Source of the DNA: Cyclospora cayetanensis
Taxonomy: Eukaryota; Apicomplexa; Conoidasida; Eucoccidiorida; Eimeriidae
Length of the DNA: 64,000 nucleotides
Assembly (NCBI RefSeq): GCF_002999335.1
Contig: NW_020312084.1
Span: forward strand, 1 to 64,000
Direction: 5' to 3'
Part shown: piece by piece, positions 56,337 to 64,000 of the stretch
Layout of the letters: each line of letters opens with the position of its first letter
Numbering within the stretch: position 1 is the first letter of the stretch
Notes under the pieces: model-generated
The model's input: the letters and a program-made list of their open reading frames with translations, nothing else
What the model was told of the DNA's origin: nothing
The model's database searches: none
Program-made: the position numbers and the translations under genes

Positions 56337-59300
56337 TCAAAAACAGCAACGACTTGAAAACCGTAAGGAAAACACGCTCGACAGGCCAGCATAGAGAAAA
56401 GGCTTACTGGAAGGTGGCGAGTTGATTCCCTGCGCAGTACTAAGGTTCCCTGCAGACCCTTGCGATAGTTGGTGCTGCTGCTGGAGCTGGGGTGGCAGCA
56501 AATTTGGGGGCAACGATGCTGGGAGCTCCAGGCCCTGCAGTCGCATTTCGATGAACCGTCGCGCCAGGGAATATTCATATAAATCCAAGTAACCGTCCTT
56601 AGTGACGTCAGCCAAATTCCATATCCTACAGAAATGGGACACACAGACAGGCACATATAGATGGATATCGATATATATATATGGATATGCGCATGTGCTT
56701 GCACCCACATAGGCAAGGTGAGAGAATAGCGGGGGGCGATGCGAAAAAGACCCTTCGTAAAGCTATCAAAGGCAGATCGCAGCAAACAATGACACCAAGG
56801 CACCCGAAGAGGGCCCTATACGCAGCGGTAGCCTTACCTGTGAAGGATGCCGCTAGGCAGCTTGCTCTTGACAAGATCTACCTTGGCCTGAGAGCCGTCC
56901 ACGCGTCCAAGAGCATCAGGGCCCATTCGCTCGAAGTCCTGTGGCGGTGGAAGCGGGTGCATGTATGTATACACACAGACACCACATGCGCAAGGCGCAT
57001 CAATTCACACCAAGCTGTAAACCCTACTGGATCAGTAAAGTGCCTGGTTTTAATACCTGTGTTCTTGCCATTGAGCGTGGTGATGCACGGGCTTACCGTT
57101 CTGTACGTCTCGAGGTCCACCGGCTGGTGAAGGTACTTGTCAATGGCCCACGTGGGGGCTGAACTTCCTTGCGACAGGGTTAAAAATGGGGATACCTTGC
57201 CCTCCACCAACGAGCCATCCGCCGCCGTGTGGGGTACAGTTGCCCACTGCGCGCACGCATACAGCTCAAACGCACGCACCCGGATTCCAAGAGAAGTCCG
57301 ACTTCCCACTCCGTCCTGATCCTCTCCCCACGCACGCCCACGCCTACACGCTCCACAGACCCCACAAATTTGGCTTTCTGAGCACTTAACGCACGGAGTC
57401 CGTCGGAACCTGCGCCATAAGCTTAGGAATTTGCGTTCGTATGATGTTATCTAGAGCCTCAAGCTGCCGCGTGTCCAATTTAGGAATCTTTCCCCAATCG
57501 AATGCCGCCAACTTCTCCTGAGGCGCAAAAAGTACGGATACCTGGCGCTTGGGTGCTGCGTGCATGCAGACGCGCACCAAGTCACATGCCTTACGAAACT
57601 CCTCAATGGGGCGGGCATGCAGAGAGAAAGATTCACTACACAAAAAGCAACTCAACTCTCCGACAAGAGCTCCCAACCCTGCACAAACTCGCTTTTCCCG
57701 CCCCCCTCTCCCTTCCCTTTAAATTGTGCAGATGTGCAAAGAAGGCCTTCGGGACGGGCACTGCTGGCCAAAAGCTGCACCTGCATGGTGGCGAGGGGCG
57801 GGAAGTCCCCTAGAGGAACACCATATTCCTGAGATACTTGTTGGTAGACGGTGCCAAGCTGCTGAATGAGCTGTTTCTTCTTGGATTCCTTGCCAAACAT
57901 GGGCAGCTTGTTGCGCAGAGTTGTCAGCAGGAGCGCATGCACCTGCAGAAGGACGGAAGTTGCGAACGGTACGACATATACATATACACAGGGGTCTCGT
58001 GATGGGAGCCGGTGGCACCACCTCTCCTAGCCGAAAAGGCGTGCAACCGTTCGAACCACGAACAAGACACGCGAGTATATAAAAATGAAGAGAGACAGCC
58101 AGAGAGGAAGATGAAGACAAAGCCTCCAAGAGAAAGGCCGACCGAGACAGTCGAAGGCAGCGGCAGAGACAACACGGTTCTGAAGGCAGCAGAGGTACAC
58201 AGAGTATCAGCATACACAACAGGATCAAAGAAGATGAAAGGCGCCTGCCTGACCTTGGCAAGTCTGGCCCTCTTGATGAAATCATTCAGCTTCCGAATTG
58301 CCGCGTCTCGCGGCACGCGTGCAATGTCTGAGTAGAGGTCGTTCGCCTAAAAGAAAAGAGCTGGACAGGAGAGCTGATGACGGGTGAAAGTAGCAGCCAC
58401 GGAAAGGTCAGGAAAAGGTAAGGCGAAAAATAGGCTAGCCAACGGGAGGGGGGGCCAGTAGCAGATGCTGCGCTTATGGTGCGATAGGAGCAAAGGCGAC
58501 AAACAGAAGCATATGAATTTTTTAGATAACAGGGACTATAAATATATGTCCCAAACTGCGACTTGTGTATAGAGCGCTGCAGCTTGTGTGCAGGGTGGAT
58601 AAATGCTCAATACACTTTTGAATCGAAAGAAGACGCAGTGGTCATACACATGAAAGCGCGCATAGAAAGAGATAATTGAGGGCTTTGAGCAAAGCTGCAA
58701 AAACTCCAAGAGCCACTAAAAATACGGCCACTACTGCCAAAATATCAAAGCCCTTCTACAGAAGCACAGCACCGAGATGCAAGAGCGATACAGTACAAAA
58801 TTGAAAATCCCTAAAGCAACCGACCAAGACCCCCGCATTGCGGCAAAAACAACCCCCGCGCCGCCTGAAGGAATGGTCTTTATGTCATCATCGTAATAAT
58901 AAAACGTACAGTCGACTCAATACACACGAGCACATCCAGCTCGGCGACAGCATAGTATAGGCCAGCCAAGCGCATATCGAAAAGAGCCGACCAATACAAA
59001 CAACCTCATGCAAAAAGCTAAAACCCTTGAGCCCCAGAATCTAACCAACCTCAGCCTCAAAAAGCCTGCGGTTCTCGTCGTTCTGAAGCGGGTTGTTCCA
59101 GAAAGTGCCGATGTACACTCGGGCAACTTCTGGAGAGGAGATCACCTGCACGCGTAGACCATTAAAACCTCAAGACTCGAATCTCCCGGAAAGACTCCGT
59201 CCGCATACTCAAACGCAAGTGTGATCATCCGACATGGGGGTCATACATCATCGTCATTCCCTTACGAGTAAACTGCCTACACGCACCTTTCCGAGAGACC

Positions 59301-61140
59301 ACATCAATGCCCCGTATACTCTCATGAGCTGTTGGTACGAAACCATGTCTGCCTTGTTTAGGACGATGCGAATCTTTGTGTCATTTCCCCTTAGCGCCTG
59401 AAAAGCGAGACCTCAGGAGTTTCACCCATTGTGCCCAAAACCACGAGGTAGCTTTTTAGCCCTACAAAACCTTCTCTATGCAGGACAGGCCTGTGCAGAC
59501 TAGGGGCTTTTCAGGCATGCGACTTCGCAGCATAGGCGCTTGGGAAGAGCAATTGGTGGGTAGACGTTGTACATTGATGCATCTCCTAAATTCGTCCGAG
59601 ATATCGAGCTTGTGGGCATCGAAGATCAGAAGAATGAGGTCTACACGCTCCGCAAACCACTGAACCACCGCTTCAAAGTCATATCCCCGCGAAGTTTGCT
59701 TGTTTCCGCTGAGAACACCAGGGGTGTCTATCAAGGTTAGGCCCTGCGGCAAGCGCAACACCCTGAAGGTTACAGCCCGACCCTAACTGCTGCTGACAAC
59801 TTGGAGGGTCCGGTGATCTTCTAGTGCAATAAAAGCGGGGTGGCGATACGGCACGCGCGCACATCAATGCACAGACGAGGAGACACGACTGAGAGTAGGC
59901 CCAACTATAAGGAACACGCGGGGAGAACGCAGTGCCCCATTCATTTGCCTCCAAAAGGGTAATTTTATTGAAATCTTGTCGTCACACCACGTATTGCTTC
60001 CGTGTTTGCGCGATAGGTAAACTCACGTTTAGAACAACACACGGCAAGAGGGAGCACTCGAAGCGCTGTAAGAAGGTGTTTCCGAAGTTGGAGAGCTGGC
60101 TGAATGGCTTAGTAGGATCAACGACGGCCGTGTTTCCGGGTATCACCTGACCGCGAACCTCAACCCCTCAGCACTGAATTGAAAGTGCGAGGTTGCAGTG
60201 TTAAGTAGTGTAGATGGCTCTAGAATCATAAGGTCTCAGAACCACACGCGGGATGAAGAACACCTCTTGCCGTATGGGACGGAAGGCAAGGTTTCTCGTG
60301 CAGAAATTCTCACCTGGTCGGTAGTCCCCTCCATAATGGCAACAAATTTGTCGGTTGTTGGCTCAGGGCCTATTCGGAGGCCTGGATAATCTCTTTCGAG
60401 CAAGTGTTGCACGAACGTAGTCTGCGCAAGCAAGATCCCAAGCCACACCCCTGAGGCGCTGAAGGTTTGCACGCCAACTTCCCCGTGTCATCCGTTGGAA
60501 TGAAGGCCGCCTTCAATGCAATCCCACAAAAACTTGACGCTTACCTTCCCGGTGGAGTACTGACCCAGCACCATGACCATAGGCTTCGCCGCGAAGTCCC
60601 CATCCGTGAGAAGCGGCGAATAGAACTGCTGAAATTTGAAATCCGACTCGAGAGGGAGGAGATGCTTCTTGTACATCGCCTGCAGGCCGGTCTTGACGCC
60701 CTTCCACACACATACATGCACACATCTGCATGCAAGCCCTTGAGCTTAGAGCCTTAGAACCATTTTACACGAGGCAAAAGCATTGTTGCAGAGGAAGAGA
60801 GATACAGGGAATGCCCGGAACTGGGGCCATCCCCATCATGAATAAGGAGGATGCTTCATCATGATCCTGCGCATGACTGTGATTTCGCCCTTTCGCGTAG
60901 CCCGCATGCAAAACAGAATACGTGCAAGCTTCGCGTTCCTTGTTTGGGCTGTTGAGATGTAGCCAGAACCCATGATACACCCCACCTAGATCTCCGCTTA
61001 TGCAGATATGCGACTGTATTATGGCGATCGGTGTATTTCGGGCCTCATATACCGCAGGAGAGGGGCTCTGGTCTTACATTGTAAACGTTGGCGGACTGCT
61101 GCGTGCCGCCCTTGCGGCTACCGAAGAGCCATTTGCTCAT
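56337..61140 (-). CDS. EHD: EH-domain-containing ATPase (EHD family), 13 exons
   Basis: A dynamin-like ATPase that tubulates membranes in endocytic recycling. Exons: 61140-61078, 60700-60545, 60421-60314, 60146-60027, 59743-59573, 59397-59287, 59145-59050, 58346-58254, 57942-57781, 57517-57395, 57246-57097, 56938-56838, 56625-56337; in phase, 580 residues (family 530-550). P-loop GQYSTGKTT starts at residue 67, the DTPG switch at 155-158 and NKAD at 220-223; [32 protein letters not shown] and the helical [13 protein letters not shown] blocks follow. The C-terminal EH domain starts in exon 11 and has the pocket Trp (487) and an intact EF loop ([13 protein letters not shown], 491-503). The acceptor of exon 2 is weak, one donor is GTTGGT, and a donor-like AGTAAGCC near 56400 means the last ~20 residues may differ. 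Confidence 0.94.
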
Positions 61141-64000
61141 TGCTGCGCCGGGGGGGTATTTGAAATGCGTCACACTGTTTGCATTTCGTTCTGAATTCGT
61201 AGCTCCCTCTAGGGGCCGTCTTCTCCTATCCGGGAGCAGGCCTTGCACCGTTGGGTTCGGTGTCTAAGGTTTTAGGGGCGTCTGTCCCAGCTGCAAGCTC
61301 CAAGCGATTGTGCCACGAAGTCGCCCTAGCAGATTACGAGGAGCTCTATCCTTGGAACAGCCACAAGCAGGAGCTGGTCCAGGTACTGGTGCTGCAGCGA
61401 GGGGCTGCCGGATTGCGAAGCCTCAGAAAAAAACCCAAGGCAGAAAATCGAATATAAAGTAGAAATACAAACCCATACACAGACTGTAGCTAGGAATTTG
61501 AACCAACGTTTGCCATACACGCGGCGCATGTGGTCGCGGTCCCCGCCGCACATGCAGACAGCAGTAGACACCGAGGCGTTCTCTTGGTTCACTTCCTTTC
61601 GATTAGTCCATCATCAAGAAATGAGAACACTGCAACTGCAACTTCAGGGTTTGATGACTGTGAGACAAACAATCACAACAGACAACCAAGGTCACATGGT
61701 ACAGCTAGGGCGGATGTACCAAGCTCAAGCTTTACGATTTGCATTAATCATTTCAGCGGATAAAAGGCCTTTCCACTCAATTGGTGCAACTATGATATAT
61801 CGAGCATGTATTTTGTTCAACGGACCCGGTGGATACACCCTGCGTTCCAGCACCGGCGCAGGCAAGCGAAACTCTTGAAGGGCAAGAACATAGCGCTCAG
61901 GTTACTGCTTGCAGAGGCAAACCTCTGCAAGCAGACCCAAAGCAAAACTTGATTAAATTTCGTCACGTTTCCTCCCAAAATTGCTCCCTCCCTTAGATAG
62001 TCATCTCCGCAGGATTCCGGCATGAGGGCAGAGGGGAAGTAAGGATAAGTATTGCTACAGCCTCTATGCATTCCGACCATCTGCGCTAAGTTGCACATAG
62101 CCGCTTGTCGCACATGTAGACACTGGGAGCTCATAAAGTATTGAGCTAACTCTAATCAGCAGCAAACAGCATACACAAGCTGCCACGCCAAATGCTCAGT
62201 TCTCTGCTATATCCATACTAAATATCGACGGTGTGATAAAAGTGTCTAGATGTAGCTCCTCCCACCACATTTGCCATCCTCCTAAGACAACCACACGCCG
62301 CATCTCTCTATGTGGCAGCTGGGATCAGCCATGAGCGGAAGGGCACATAAACTTACGCCCCATCGCCCCCCAGGAACAGGTACTAGGTAGAGATTGCGGA
62401 AAGAAGGGGCACGATAAAGAAGCATGGGCATCCTCTTGCAAAACCCAAAAGAAAAAAAGAGAGAACATTGGCCAGCTACGAGGGAGGGGCCATCTCCACA
62501 CAAACTTGGCGGTGCGATGTCTGGCTGGGGTGTCACAGCACTGAAATCTGTGGCCATCCCGCTCCACAACTACGAAGAATGAGCAACATAGATCAATGAT
62601 TTCATAGTTTACACTCCTACAGCAACATCGCCTTTTCTCACCGGGCAATGCGAGCAGGCTGATGCAAACATCTAATAAAACAGAGCCCACTTAAATGCCC
62701 CAGGAAAGAAGCATGTACGAAAGTTTCAAACTGAGACACCTGTAAGTATTTAGGTATCCGTCTAAAAGATGACCTTCAATATACTAACAGAAATACTTCG
62801 AGAATTACCTTTTAAAATCTATTAACTGAAAGCACTGCTAGGTATCCCGTGCGCGGAAACTTTGGGCGGGGGGGCGAACGATGAATACCGGAAACGCAGT
62901 TGGAAGCACGCACGGCCACTGTCCTTGAGAACCACAGAGTGCCATAAGCTCTCCATTAGGCAACGCAGCCTGCAGGTACACTTTGAGCACCCACAGGCGT
63001 TGGCGGGCAGCTCCACATTCCGTACAAATTCCTGTATATTGTGCTTTCAGTGGGCCTAGATAAAGTGGAAGCTTTTCTGCTAGATTAGTTATATTGAACT
63101 AAGAACTAGTAGAGAGCTGGCTACGTGGTTTGTCTCTTTATTCATCTTTTTTGTTGCAGAACGCTATTGATCAGAGACAATAGGATGCAATGTTGTATAC
63201 ATCTGCAATAAATACTTTGTGCACGTAGCACACAGTTCTCGAAATCTTGAGCGAGAGCAGCTACATGCACCATATATGTTTCTTTCCCCTCATATCAGGA
63301 AGTTCTGGAGATGTAGGACAGAGGACGAAAGGAACTCTTCTGCAAGAATACTCAGTAGCCTTTTAATTATGTTCTGTATTGAGTCTGGAAGTGTGCTTTT
63401 CTACGTATGCGTTAGATGCAACGTTGTAGTTGGTCAAGTTCGATCCAGCTCTTTCTCGCTCAGCCACTGGCTGTGGATGCAGCGAAGTTTCAGACCTCTT
63501 GACAGCGGTATTCTCGTGTTGATCAAGATAGTTCTTAATCCAGTAGAGTGTTTTGGGGAGGAGTCCAGGGGCAAACTTCATCTTGTTATGAAACCTGACG
63601 TTGTCACAACGTGTCACGACGCCGTTCGGGCAGCACAGGCTGGCCTACAAGCGTATGTACACTCAGTTGTTCCAAAACTGATTAAAGGACCATCAAAAGC
63701 CGCTAAACTCTGTGATATGGATATACCAATGATGCTATGTCGGCCAGAAAACTATAATTGTTTAAGGATAAGCAAGTAGGCACTCGAGGACTTTTTCAGC
63801 CGTTTGGAGATGCAGTTGGCTTTGCACCAGCCAACTAAAGATAACTGAGTTATTATTGAGGTATCATTATCACAGGGAAGGTACTTCAATAGTGGCTCTT
63901 TTCACATGGAGGAAGTTGTCTGCCTACAGAGATTATTACAGGGCAAACCTTCATACAAGCCAGTGACTTATCTTTTAATTCCGAGATCACATCAACAGCA
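61141..64000. other. gene-free end of the window
   Basis: The first part should include the EHD promoter. A + strand frame at 63219-63779 is open for about 185 codons without a recognisable domain; it may be chance or one exon of a gene continuing past the window. Sequence is AT-richer and lacks CAG repeats. Confidence 0.5.

Overview
The window is nuclear DNA of an apicomplexan parasite, most likely an Eimeria species. The evidence is intron-rich genes on both strands with GT-AG introns, very frequent CAG/GCA-type repeats that give Gln, Ala and Ser runs in proteins, many GCATGC words, alternation of repeat-rich and quieter AT-richer stretches, and two proteins with bacterial-type translation functions that start with signal peptides, as apicoplast proteins do. 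Nothing bacterial, viral, rRNA-like, tRNA-like or CRISPR-like was recognised. The genus call is inference from these traits; no comparison was run.

Layout. 1-6067 is repeat-rich with only one weak gene candidate. 6068-7735 (+) is a five-exon SEC22 R-SNARE and 9072-9503 (-) a small HMG-box protein. 9504-13767 is almost gene-free. 13768-20359 (-) encodes a large potassium channel with RCK-type domains, whose big intron is filled by a minisatellite. 20360-24493 is AT-richer and empty. 24494-27126 (+) is a TMEM184/DUF300 membrane protein, convergent with a Nudix CoA diphosphatase at 27467-29138 (-). 30164-33098 (+) is an organellar tyrosyl-tRNA synthetase. 33759-35333 (-) is a Cys-rich membrane protein and 37458-39722 (+) a Gln-rich protein. 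40936-43501 (-) is a six-exon secretory-pathway protein and 43670-44551 (-) a protein with a C-terminal hydrophobic anchor. 46413-52697 (+) is a 15-exon apicoplast GatB, ending 30 bases from the stop of a convergent CCDC43-like gene (52728-54193, -). 56337-61140 (-) is a 13-exon EH-domain ATPase (EHD). 61141-64000 has no recognised gene.

How the genes fit together. There is no operon logic; neighbours are a normal eukaryotic mixture. Themes are vesicle traffic and membranes (SEC22, EHD, TMEM184, potassium channel) and apicoplast translation (tyrosyl-tRNA synthetase charges tRNA-Tyr; GatB with GatA converts Glu-tRNA-Gln to Gln-tRNA-Gln). All multi-exon models were built by matching splice phases and family alignment by eye. 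For SEC22, TMEM184, Nudix, TyrRS, GatB, CCDC43 and EHD the summed exon lengths are exact multiples of three and every junction falls inside a conserved block. Structures without obvious homologues (33759-35333, 40936-43501, 3201-3847) rest on phase agreement alone.
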